Positions 1 to 7,032 of a stretch of 10,819 nucleotides of DNA are shown piece by piece. The notes below the pieces were generated by a model. That model did no database searches, had not been told where the DNA came from, and saw only the letters and a list, made by a program, of their open reading frames with translations. This DNA is from Nitrospinota bacterium (GTDB lineage Bacteria > Nitrospinota > Nitrospinia > Nitrospinales > VA-1), in the NCBI GenBank assembly GCA_002731985.1, contig PCCT01000020.1, forward strand, positions 1 to 10,819. Reading direction: 5' to 3'. The position numbers and the translations under genes were made by a program. Positions within the stretch are counted from its first letter, which is position 1. Every line of letters starts with the position of its first letter.

Positions 1-1133
1 GCATGCCCCGTGCGACGAACTTCTTCATACTTGCGTCCAGCAAATTGGATCCCTGAAAATACCGCCTGATAAAAGTCTTGCGCTTTGACATGAACCGAAC
101 AAGACGCGGCAAATAAAATACCATCCTTTGCGACAACCCTTGCTCCTGCTTCAGCCAACTTCGTATAAGCGCTCAAAGCGGTTTTCGTTTGTTTATTTCT
201 TCTCGCGAATGCTGGTGGATCTAGAATCACGAGATCAAACTTCTGATTAGCCGATTCCAAGCCAGCTAACTTATCGAATCCATCCGCCTTCACCTGACTG
301 AATTCTTCCAACGAAAAATTTCGGTTTGGGTAATTTAGCATCAAGTTTTGTTTTGACGTGGCCAAGGCAAAAGAATTCGTATCTACCTCAATTACTGAAC
401 GAGCTCCTCCTAAAAATGCATAAATCGAAAAACCCCCTGTATAACTAAATACATTTAAAACTGATTTCCCTTCCGACAACAACCGAATGTGCTGGCGATT
501 ATCTCGCTGATCCAGAAAAAAACCCGTCTTTTGCCCTGAAAGCACGTCGGCTTCAAAAATTATTTCGTTTTCTCTGAAACGGACGGGGCCTTCTACTGGG
601 TCTCCAAACAGGATACGACCCTCGCGCCACTTATCAGAAATTGCTTTTGACTCGAGCGCATTACGGCTCCACCGCAAGACACACCGATCCACAGAAAGCT
701 GACTTTTGAACAAGAGTAATAATACTTCCAGAAAGGGTATCCACGCCGCTGTATACAGCTTCAACACTGCCGTGCTTTCATAACGATCAAGCACCAGCCC
801 GGGAAACCCATCATTCTCGCCATTGATAACACGATAACCTGTTGTCCCCTCACCCACCAGAGACTCACGAAGTTGAAGAGCCAGACTAAACCTTTCCGCA
901 AAAAAATCACCGTCAATTTTGACTGGGTTGCGAATTTGTAAAATACGCAAACGAATGTCTGATTCAGGATCGAATAAGCCGATCGCTAAAAAACGGTTTT
1001 TACTGTCATACACCACTGCCAGATCGCCGGATTTCCCTTCCACATTTTCGTTTTGCATCTGGTAGTGGAATATCCAGGGATACCCCTGACGAATTTTCCC
1101 CTCGTGAGCTTTCGAAACTTTGATTTTTATCAT
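1..1133 (-). CDS. rlmI: RlmI-type class I SAM-dependent rRNA (cytosine-C5) methyltransferase, 3' end cut off by window edge
   Basis: I translated this by hand from the ATG at 1131-1133; 377 complete codons are visible and the frame is still open at the edge. The protein matches the COG1092/RlmI family: an N-terminal PUA-like RNA-binding segment (residues about 1-75, with GYPWIF at 18-22), the linker motif ENDGFPGLVLDRY (106-118), GFFLDQRDNR (204-213), the SAM-binding loop VLNVFSYTGGFS (225-236), the LDPPAFA motif (304-310) and SCS (344-346), whose Cys is the expected catalytic nucleophile of the m5C enzymes. E. coli RlmI, about 396 residues, makes m5C1962 in 23S rRNA, so roughly 20-25 residues are missing here. 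An AAGG ribosome site lies 8 nt before the start. It follows mtgA by 53 bp on the same strand and is probably the last visible gene of that operon. The exact target base is inferred from the family; RlmK-like activity is an alternative. Confidence 0.88.
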   Translation of the reverse strand, partial: MIKIKVSKAHEGKIRQGYPWIFHYQMQNENVEGKSGDLAVVYDSKNRFLAIGLFDPESDIRLRILQIRNPVKIDGDFFAERFSLALQLRESLVGEGTTGYRVINGENDGFPGLVLDRYESTAVLKLYTAAWIPFLEVLLLLFKSQLSVDRCVLRWSRNALESKAISDKWREGRILFGDPVEGPVRFRENEIIFEADVLSGQKTGFFLDQRDNRQHIRLLSEGKSVLNVFSYTGGFSIYAFLGGARSVIEVDTNSFALATSKQNLMLNYPNRNFSLEEFSQVKADGFDKLAGLESANQKFDLVILDPPAFARRNKQTKTALSAYTKLAEAGARVVAKDGILFAASCSVHVKAQDFYQAVFSGIQFAGRKYEEVRRTGH

Positions 1134-1186
1134 TGCACCTGCCTTGTTATTTGGTACTTTTTTAACCTGCCACAACAACAAACACT

Positions 1187-1918
1187 TCAATAACTGATCG
1201 GAACTCGAACCCGACTCATTGCTCTGAGAATCCGGGACTGTCTATCGTAAACATGAGGTTGCGGATTTATCACTGACCACCGCCTTGGACTGGGTAAAAC
1301 GGAAGCCATCAAAGCCGCCTCCACCGGAGAAAGTGTTTCTGATGAATGTTTAAAATAATGGCGCGAAGCAGGTTCACAGCCAAACAATCCATCACCCCAT
1401 TCGATCACATTCAAATAAACCTCCAGAATGCGCTCTTTAGTCCACAGAGATTCGATCAGTATAGTAAACCAGGCTTCCAGGGATTTGCGAAGCCAATGGC
1501 GCTTTTGCCACAGAAATACGTTGCGGGCGGTCTGCATGGAAATGGTACTGGCGCCCACCGTTCTATCGGTGGAAAGATTGGTTTTGATCGCCGCTTCAAT
1601 AGCCTGCCAATCGAATCCGCTGTGGTAGAAAAACCTTTGGTCCTCCGCCGCTATGACCGCACGAACAAGATTGGGCGATATCTTTTCAAGAGATTTCCAA
1701 CGTTGTAAAAATACAGGACGAGATTCCTCATGCCCCGACTCCACCCATCGGGTCCATAACAGCGAAGTTGTGGGAGGATCAATCACTCGGTAAATTAATA
1801 CGGGGACTACCGTGATGGCAAGAAACACCAGCAAAAGGTCAAATACGATTTTAACAAGACGAATCTTGATCGTTTTCTGCTTTTTCTTTTTGCTGGATTT
1901 TTTTCTGGCACGAGGCAT
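1187..1918 (-). CDS. mtgA: Monofunctional biosynthetic peptidoglycan transglycosylase MtgA (GT51)
   Basis: This enzyme polymerises lipid II into glycan strands on the outer face of the inner membrane and has no transpeptidase domain. The 243 residues are of normal MtgA length. A very basic N-terminus (Lys/Arg-rich, residues 3-20) precedes one membrane helix (about 24-43), an inside-positive anchor. The MtgA-typical DPPTTS follows at 47-52. GT51 motifs appear in order: AEDQRFFYHSGFD (91-103, with E92 the expected catalytic Glu), GASTISMQTARNVFL (122-136), RKSLEAW (144-150), and KERILEVYLN (161-170, with second catalytic Glu E166). A purine-rich ribosome site, GGAGGGGAG, lies about 9 nt before the ATG. 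The gene starts 44 bp after the stop of the M23 endopeptidase gene, so the two are very likely co-transcribed, pairing a wall synthase with a wall hydrolase. Confidence 0.95.
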   Translation of the reverse strand: MPRARKKSSKKKKQKTIKIRLVKIVFDLLLVFLAITVVPVLIYRVIDPPTTSLLWTRWVESGHEESRPVFLQRWKSLEKISPNLVRAVIAAEDQRFFYHSGFDWQAIEAAIKTNLSTDRTVGASTISMQTARNVFLWQKRHWLRKSLEAWFTILIESLWTKERILEVYLNVIEWGDGLFGCEPASRHYFKHSSETLSPVEAALMASVLPSPRRWSVINPQPHVYDRQSRILRAMSRVRVPISY

Positions 1919-1962
1919 GGGCGCACTCTCCCCTCCAATACCGAAGCATTCAGATGGAGGAC

Positions 1963-3150
1963 TTAGCCAGCTTGAATTTTTTCGCCAATCCCGTTGTTCT
2001 GAAGAAGGGCATCATAAGCACTGACCACGTCCTGAAACTCTTTATCTTCCTGACTGGGAATATTGCGGTGGTAGCTCGTATGATATTTGAAGTTGAAAGG
2101 ATTATAAACGGTTTTCTTTTTGTCTCGACTACGGACCTCGTAGTGCAGGTGGGGTGCAAAGGTGCGGCCCGTGTTTCCAGATTCCGCGATAACCTCACCT
2201 TGCTTGACGTATTGTCCGCGTTTAACCAAGACCCGGCTTAAGTGAAGATAACGGGTTATGACACCCTCTTTAGGATGATCTAACTCAATACAGTATCCAT
2301 TGACTCGTACGTTCCAACTGGTGCGGAGGACACGACCCCCAAAACTTGCGCGGATAGGCGTTCCAACTTCAGCTTTGAAATCTGTTCCGGAGTGACCTCG
2401 ACGTCCTTTGCGGAAATCTCCGGGAAGGGATGTGATTTCTATATATTCAGCGATCGGTGTTTGCTGATCCTCAATTCGCTGGGCTATCTCCTTACCATCG
2501 CGATCAAAATAGCCGCCATACTTCATTCCGGTTCCCTTATAATAATTGGCATCCAGAGTCTTTCTCAGGTAACCGCTTTTATAAGTCAGTTGAAGGACTT
2601 TAAACTGGCCCTCATTATCCAGACGTTCATACACAACGTTCAGGACATCTCCATTACGCATGTTCCTGTTAACGTCTAAAAACCAGGCCAGCAATCTGGC
2701 CAAATGAGCAGCAAACGAACCACATTCACTTTTCGCCATTTCCCGGCATACCGTGTAGTTGAGGGAGTTTCTAACTTTCAGTTGCAACGTTTGAATATTG
2801 CGTCCTGCAGGTTGAGCCGATGAATCAAACGAAACCTGTTCTACTTCGTAAGCAGGTACCTCATCAACCTGCTCGGAACCTGGAATCGGTTCCTCCTCAT
2901 GAACAGAGGTCGCCATATCGGAATCATCAATAGGCTTCGAATTCAAAGAAGCCATCTGCACATTAACGCTCTTGCCCTCCTCCAACCCTGTAGCATAAGT
3001 GACATCCACTGAACTCGCCCTACCCTGAACAACCAGAAAATAAGCATTGAGCCCCAAAGAAATAACAAAAAACAGATTGAACAAAGTCCGTAAAGAAAAT
3101 GACTTCTTCAAGGGCATTTCCTGATTCTTCAAAAAGGGTGATGGTTCCAT
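1963..3150 (-). CDS. M23 family murein DD-endopeptidase, MepM/Csd3-like, membrane-anchored
   Basis: A probable zinc peptidase that cleaves peptidoglycan cross-links in the periplasm. The 395 residues begin with a short cytoplasmic tail and one hydrophobic segment (about 23-41, signal anchor). An acidic low-complexity linker follows (about 55-115), then a MepM/Csd3-like second domain (about 125-240, with RNGDVLNVVYE at 165-175). The LytM/M23 catalytic domain spans about 250-355. Its signature is complete: HSGTD (H253, D257) and HLHYE (H334, H336), with H303 in RYLHLS, so it should be active rather than a degenerate NlpD/EnvC-type activator. The ATG at 3148-3150 has GAGG 9 nt upstream (3160-3163). 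An internal ATG at residue 12 is possible but less well supported. It is first in the minus-strand run with mtgA and the methyltransferase. I do not assign a symbol because several M23 paralogues share this architecture. Confidence 0.9.
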   Translation of the reverse strand: MEPSPFLKNQEMPLKKSFSLRTLFNLFFVISLGLNAYFLVVQGRASSVDVTYATGLEEGKSVNVQMASLNSKPIDDSDMATSVHEEEPIPGSEQVDEVPAYEVEQVSFDSSAQPAGRNIQTLQLKVRNSLNYTVCREMAKSECGSFAAHLARLLAWFLDVNRNMRNGDVLNVVYERLDNEGQFKVLQLTYKSGYLRKTLDANYYKGTGMKYGGYFDRDGKEIAQRIEDQQTPIAEYIEITSLPGDFRKGRRGHSGTDFKAEVGTPIRASFGGRVLRTSWNVRVNGYCIELDHPKEGVITRYLHLSRVLVKRGQYVKQGEVIAESGNTGRTFAPHLHYEVRSRDKKKTVYNPFNFKYHTSYHRNIPSQEDKEFQDVVSAYDALLQNNGIGEKIQAG

Positions 3151-3368
3151 AAACGTTGGCCTCAGAGTTGGAGAGTTCGTAGAGAGTTAAATTCAGATTT
3201 CATTAAGTAAATCCCCGATGACCGATTACAATTGAAGCGGATCATGAGGAAGGCTATACAGGCTTGCGTTTGCAACGAGTTCGGGTTATTGATGGGGTAA
3301 CAAAATTCATACTTTGAATAGAAACAATAGCATCTTAAACCGTAGTTCTTAAAAAATCAACCGTTTAC
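3151..3368. other. Intergenic region between divergent genes
   Basis: These 218 bp separate the minus-strand M23 gene from the plus-strand radical SAM gene and must hold promoters for both. I find no convincing sigma-70 pair on either strand. The best plus-strand candidate is TTGAAT, a 16-nt spacer and TAAACC near 3316-3343, which is weak. I see no tRNA, no strong hairpin and no small ORF with a ribosome site. Confidence 0.5.
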
Positions 3369-4493
3369 ATGAAATCCGCCCCTAACATTCCAGCTCGGGA
3401 GATGGAGTTTTCCCTTGAAACTATCTATATAGATGAATCCGTAGCCGACCACCCGCTGACTCTGGAGGCCCTGCGACGATTTCCAAACACACCAGTTCAG
3501 CACCTTGCCGCATACGATGAAACTGTTGAAACGATTCGGAAAACTACTGGCGATGTCTTTGGCGCGGGCAAACGAACGTTGGCTCTCACCCGATTCAAAG
3601 GATCGTTTCTCAAAAAATGTCCCGGTATCAGTCCGGGAATGGTCTGCTGTAATTACTATGTGGTCAACCTGCTTAAAAACTGTATGTATGATTGTTCCTA
3701 TTGTTTTTTACAGGACTTTCTACAGAACAATCCACTACTGGTTGCCTATGTCAATGTAGAAAATTTGCTGGAAGAACTCGATCAAGTCTTCACCGCCCAC
3801 CCTAACCGAATATTTCGAGTAGGCACGGGGGAACTGACCGACAGCCTTGCGCTGGATACGGTCATCCCATACTCCCAGCGCCTGATCCCCTTCTTCAATC
3901 AAAGAGAAAACGCGGTGCTTGAACTGAAGACAAAATCCATCTGCGTGGAAAATCTTTTGAATCAGGATAGCCCGCGTAATGTGATTGTCTCCTGGTCACT
4001 GAACCCGCAAACCATTATTGATCGCGAAGAAAAAGGAACGCCCGGTCTCCAGCAACGACTGGAAGCCGCACGCCAGTGCGCGAACAAGGGATATAAAATT
4101 GGAATCCATCTGGACCCCATAATAATTTTTCCAGGATGGGAGAAAGCATACTACGAGCTGGTCGACAACATATTTAAAGTGTTATCCCCATCACAGATAG
4201 AATGGGTGAGTCTGGGAAGTTTCCGTTATCGGGGACCTCTCAAGCAAATCATCAAAGAACGCCATGAAGACACACTATTATTCACGGGCGAACATGTTGC
4301 CAGCAAGGATGGGAAATACCGCTACCTCAGACCGCTGAGAAATCAGATTTATGAAAGCCTGCGCGATGCTCTGAAAAAATACTCCGCCAACTTGAATGTC
4401 TATATGTGTATGGAAACCAGGGAAATCTGGGAAGGGGTCACGGGCAAAATGCCGCGAAGCGATGAAAAGCTGGATAAATTTTTCGACCTATAA
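3369..4493 (+). CDS. Spore-photoproduct-lyase-like radical SAM protein (non-canonical)
   Basis: The 374-residue protein carries the radical SAM cluster motif CMYDCSYC (C105, C109, C112). The surrounding pattern is the SPL (SplB) family one: NCMxxCxYC followed by LQ and then YVNVENLLEEL (127-137). Other SPL-like landmarks are FRVGTGELTDSLALD (149-163), a basic DRE/EKG-TPG stretch with RLEAARQCANKGYKIG (230-245), HLDPII (247-252) and PGWEKAYYEL (255-264). Compared with B. subtilis SPL as I recall it, the hydrogen-donor Cys141 aligns with E155 (same 43-residue spacing from the last cluster Cys) and Tyr99 aligns with F113, while Tyr97 is kept as Y111. It is therefore probably not a canonical thymine-photoproduct repair enzyme, although a nucleic-acid substrate remains plausible. 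The start is the first possible one after an in-frame TAA at 3336-3338 and has no clear Shine-Dalgarno. It converges with dnaN, ending 8 bp from it. Confidence 0.85.
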   Translation: MKSAPNIPAREMEFSLETIYIDESVADHPLTLEALRRFPNTPVQHLAAYDETVETIRKTTGDVFGAGKRTLALTRFKGSFLKKCPGISPGMVCCNYYVVNLLKNCMYDCSYCFLQDFLQNNPLLVAYVNVENLLEELDQVFTAHPNRIFRVGTGELTDSLALDTVIPYSQRLIPFFNQRENAVLELKTKSICVENLLNQDSPRNVIVSWSLNPQTIIDREEKGTPGLQQRLEAARQCANKGYKIGIHLDPIIIFPGWEKAYYELVDNIFKVLSPSQIEWVSLGSFRYRGPLKQIIKERHEDTLLFTGEHVASKDGKYRYLRPLRNQIYESLRDALKKYSANLNVYMCMETREIWEGVTGKMPRSDEKLDKFFDL

Positions 4494-4501
4494 ACTTCCG
4501 G

Positions 4502-5605
4502 TTACAAACGCATGGGCATAACAATGCTCTGATAATCTTTGTCCTTATTTGAAGTGATGAGACACGAAGAGTTCTGATCCTTCAAGTTTAGAACGACCTC
4601 TTCATCATCGATCACATTCAACACATCAAGAACATATTTTGCATTCAGGCCGATAGAAACATCCTCTCCTGAATAAGAAATAGCAATTTCTTCCCGAGCC
4701 TCGCCCAACTCCGTCGTATCGGTAGTCAAGGTAATGTTTCCCGACTGGACATCGAATCGGACCATTTTAGATTTTTCGTCCGCCAACAAGGCAACGCGCT
4801 TCAAAGCATGTTGCAAAACATCCCGGTTAACCTGCACCTGCAATTTGTTATCGGTAGGAATAACTTGCTGGTAGTTGGGAAATTTACCATCAATTTTTCT
4901 TGAAACAATGACCTGGTCTCCCTGCATGAAAGCCAGATGATTGTTTTTCGCTGAAAAAGAGAAGGTGGCCTCTTCATCCTCGACAAGTTTCATCAACTCT
5001 GCCAAAGCCTTTTTGGGGATAAGGTAACTCAGCTTGCCACCCTTCGCGGCGTCGCCAAGGTCCCGATGGATAACTGCCAAGCGATGCCCATCGGTCCCCA
5101 CCATATTCACTTTCCCACTCTCTCGCTCCAGTAACAAACCATTCAAAACCTGTCGCGTTTCATCAGGCGATTGCGCGAAGAAAGTTTTGCGGATCATTTC
5201 CTTGAGAAGCTTACTGCTAAATTCCAGCAAACTTTCCTGACTGAATTCTGGAAAAGGAGGGAAGTCCTGCGAAGGCATTCCTGGCAAACGGAATTTTGAT
5301 TTTCCACACCTAAGAGTAACCCAATGGTTATCTTCCTTGGTCAGATGAACTTCTTCACTGGGCAACTCGCGTAATATATCGAACAACTTTTTGGCATTGA
5401 GAGTTACCTGGCCCTCAGCAACAACGTTGGCAGAGTAATATCCTTTGGCTCCTATTTCCAAGTCGGTCGCTTGAATACCAATCTGGTCTTTTTCGGTGGT
5501 GAGGAGCAAGTGCGAAAGAATGGGCATCGCGCCTTTGGCTTCAACAATTCCTTGAACCTTCTGTACTCCATTTAGGAAAGTGTCCTTATCGATCCTGACT
5601 TCCAT
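4502..5605 (-). CDS. dnaN: DNA polymerase III subunit beta (sliding clamp)
   Basis: This is the dimeric ring that tethers the replicative polymerase to DNA and recruits repair and ligation partners. From the ATG at 5603-5605 the product has 367 residues, the normal size, with three clamp domains of about 120 residues each. Recognisable points (numbered from this start) are the N-terminus MEVRIDKDTFL with AKGAMPILSHLLL soon after, SPDETRQVLNGLLLE (about 147-161), TDGHRLAV (about 171-178), KFPNYQQVIP (about 241-250), and the classic C-terminus VMPMRL. The open frame can be extended five codons to a TTG at 5618-5620, but that TTG overlaps the ribosome site: GGAG sits 9 nt before the ATG, so the ATG is the true start. 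No dnaA, recF or gyrB is beside it; the neighbours are a convergent radical SAM gene and a divergent aroF. Confidence 0.97.
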   Translation of the reverse strand: MEVRIDKDTFLNGVQKVQGIVEAKGAMPILSHLLLTTEKDQIGIQATDLEIGAKGYYSANVVAEGQVTLNAKKLFDILRELPSEEVHLTKEDNHWVTLRCGKSKFRLPGMPSQDFPPFPEFSQESLLEFSSKLLKEMIRKTFFAQSPDETRQVLNGLLLERESGKVNMVGTDGHRLAVIHRDLGDAAKGGKLSYLIPKKALAELMKLVEDEEATFSFSAKNNHLAFMQGDQVIVSRKIDGKFPNYQQVIPTDNKLQVQVNRDVLQHALKRVALLADEKSKMVRFDVQSGNITLTTDTTELGEAREEIAISYSGEDVSIGLNAKYVLDVLNVIDDEEVVLNLKDQNSSCLITSNKDKDYQSIVMPMRL

Positions 5606-5649
5606 TTGGTGGGTCTCCAAAACAATGAGGTGGGCAACTTAATGCGCTC

Positions 5650-5678
5650 GGTTTAGCATAAATACCAAAACCTGTCAA
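5650..5678 (-). promoter_or_regulatory. Probable sigma-70 promoter for dnaN
   Basis: Read on the minus strand, a perfect TTGACA (5673-5678) is followed by a 17-nt spacer and TAAACC (5650-5655), preceded by TGC, giving an extended -10. The -10 lies 44 nt before the dnaN ATG. A perfect TATAAT also occurs just upstream on the same strand (5684-5689) but has no good -35 at the right distance. It could be a second start point. Confidence 0.55.
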
Positions 5679-5795
5679 AAGTAATTATACGACATTCCAT
5701 GGACAAGATGTAAGCCCCAACTTCAAATCATGGGGATTCCGCCCCCTCACCGGATAAGCCCTACTTTTAGCCTTGCAAAGGGACACCTATCTATC

Positions 5796-5824
5796 TTGAC
5801 TTGGAATTTTACGTGTGTTAGTTT
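5796..5824 (+). promoter_or_regulatory. Weak candidate promoter for aroF
   Basis: TTGACT (5796-5801) lies a 17-nt spacer upstream of TAGTTT (5819-5824). The -35 is good (5 of 6) and the -10 poor (3 of 6). It lies about 30 nt before the aroF ATG. I see no attenuator-like leader peptide or terminator between it and the gene, so control of this step may be mainly at the enzyme level. Confidence 0.3.
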
Positions 5825-5854
5825 GAAGCTGAATCTCCAGAAAAATAATAAAAT

Positions 5855-6874
5855 ATGATCATCGTAATGGAATCCGACGCCTCTCCTGAACAGATAGAGG
5901 CGGTCGAAAATAGAATCCGCTCTCTAGGTTATAAAGTTCACGAAATTGTAGGCGTAGAACGCAAAGTCATCGGCGCAGTAGGCGATGAAAGCTGCAGAGA
6001 ACAGCTCCAGGCCATATCGTGCATGGCTGGCGTGGAAAATGCGATCCCCATCCTCAAGCCTTACAAGCTGGCCAGCCGTGAAGTAAAACCCACTTCATCG
6101 ATAATTGATGTCGCCGGTGTCCTCATCGGCGGAAAAGAAATTGTCGTCATGGCTGGGCCCTGTTCCGTCGAAAGCAAGGAACAGATTTGCCAAACCGCCA
6201 ATCAAGTTAAAAAAGCCGGAGCCAGTATTCTTCGAGGGGGAGCTTTCAAACCCCGCACCTCACCCTATAGTTTCCAGGGAATGGAAGAAGAAGGACTCCA
6301 ACTCCTAGATGAGGCAAGGAAAGAAAGCGGACTTCCCATCGTCACGGAAGTGATGAATCCGCGGGAAGTCGAACTGGTAGCGAAGTACGCGGATATCCTT
6401 CAGGTGGGAGCACGCAACGTACAAAACTTTTCCCTGCTCAAGGAACTGGGTCAGCTTGACAAACCCATCTTGCTCAAAAGAGGCATGATGACGACTGTCA
6501 AGGAATTCCTCATGTCCGCAGAATATATTCTTTCAGAAGGCAACTCCAAAGTCATTCTCTGCGAGCGTGGTATTCGCACCTTTGAAACCGCCACTCGCAA
6601 TACACTGGATTTAAGCTGTATCCCCGTCATAAAACAGGAATCGCACCTGCCGATTATCGTCGACCCCAGTCACGGCACGGGATACTGGCACCTGGTTGCC
6701 GACATGGCCCGGGCGTCGATCGCTTGTGGGGCAGATGGCCTGATGATTGAGGTGCATCCTGATCCGGCCAACGCATATTCAGACGGACCACAGTCTCTTA
6801 AACCAGGAAAGTTTGCCGACTTAATGAAAAACTTGAAGCCATTTATCGAATTGATGGGCCGGAGTTTGGGCTGA
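5855..6874 (+). CDS. aroF: 3-deoxy-7-phosphoheptulonate (DAHP) synthase, type I-beta with N-terminal ferredoxin-like domain
   Basis: It condenses phosphoenolpyruvate and erythrose 4-phosphate, the first committed step of the shikimate pathway to Phe, Tyr and Trp. The 339 residues are collinear with Thermotoga maritima DAHP synthase: a ferredoxin-like regulatory domain (about 1-70, beginning MIIVM), which in that enzyme mediates Tyr/Phe feedback inhibition, then the (beta/alpha)8 barrel. Barrel motifs are [10 protein letters not shown] (98-107), [15 protein letters not shown] (128-142), VGARNVQNF (184-192), LLKRGM (206-211), [11 protein letters not shown] (234-244), IVDPSHGTG (268-276) and IEVHPDP (298-304). 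The expected metal ligands C103, H273, E299 and D310 are all present. An in-frame TAA at 5849-5851 rules out an upstream extension; the ribosome site is weak. It is divergent from dnaN and 158 bp before glnD, and no other shikimate gene is visible. Confidence 0.96.
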   Translation: MIIVMESDASPEQIEAVENRIRSLGYKVHEIVGVERKVIGAVGDESCREQLQAISCMAGVENAIPILKPYKLASREVKPTSSIIDVAGVLIGGKEIVVMAGPCSVESKEQICQTANQVKKAGASILRGGAFKPRTSPYSFQGMEEEGLQLLDEARKESGLPIVTEVMNPREVELVAKYADILQVGARNVQNFSLLKELGQLDKPILLKRGMMTTVKEFLMSAEYILSEGNSKVILCERGIRTFETATRNTLDLSCIPVIKQESHLPIIVDPSHGTGYWHLVADMARASIACGADGLMIEVHPDPANAYSDGPQSLKPGKFADLMKNLKPFIELMGRSLG

Positions 6875-6963
6875 ATGAGCCTACGGGTCATTTTATAAAT
6901 TTAAATATGCTTTCCGTATCTACTTGAAAAATAAAAAGAAACAGTATATCCTGATCTGAGTTT

Positions 6964-6980
6964 CCACCGATATTCGGTGG
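6964..6980 (+). other. Short perfect inverted repeat upstream of glnD
   Basis: CCACCGA-TAT-TCGGTGG forms a 7-bp perfect stem with a 3-nt loop, 52 bp before the glnD start. No T-run follows, so it is not a standard intrinsic terminator. It could be an operator, a leader hairpin in the glnD mRNA, or the base of a Rho-dependent end for aroF. The rest of the 158-bp gap holds nothing else convincing. Confidence 0.4.
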
Positions 6981-7032
6981 TTCCAAGGATTCCTGGCTCA
7001 TATTACTCAACCGGTGGCCACGTTAGCGTCCC

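Noticed and set aside
1346..1708. 120-residue open frame on the plus strand inside mtgA
   Set aside because: It is antisense to a clearly conserved GT51 gene, has no family features, and is a by-product of the opposite-strand codon pattern.
1954..2241. 95-residue open frame on the plus strand overlapping the M23 catalytic domain
   Set aside because: The opposite strand carries an intact M23 signature here; the frame has no ribosome site or recognisable motif.
3369..4493. Canonical spore photoproduct lyase (splB)
   Set aside because: The hydrogen-donor Cys and one relay Tyr appear substituted, so I annotate it as SPL-like only and give no symbol.
5606..5854. Possible replication origin next to dnaN
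   Set aside because: No cluster of DnaA boxes (TTATCCACA-like), no AT-rich unwinding element and no dnaA; it looks like a plain divergent promoter region.
6875..6900. Possible aroF terminator (TGAGCC-TAC-GGGTCA then TTTT)
   Set aside because: The stem has a central G-G mismatch and is only about five pairs, with a short T-run; too weak to call.
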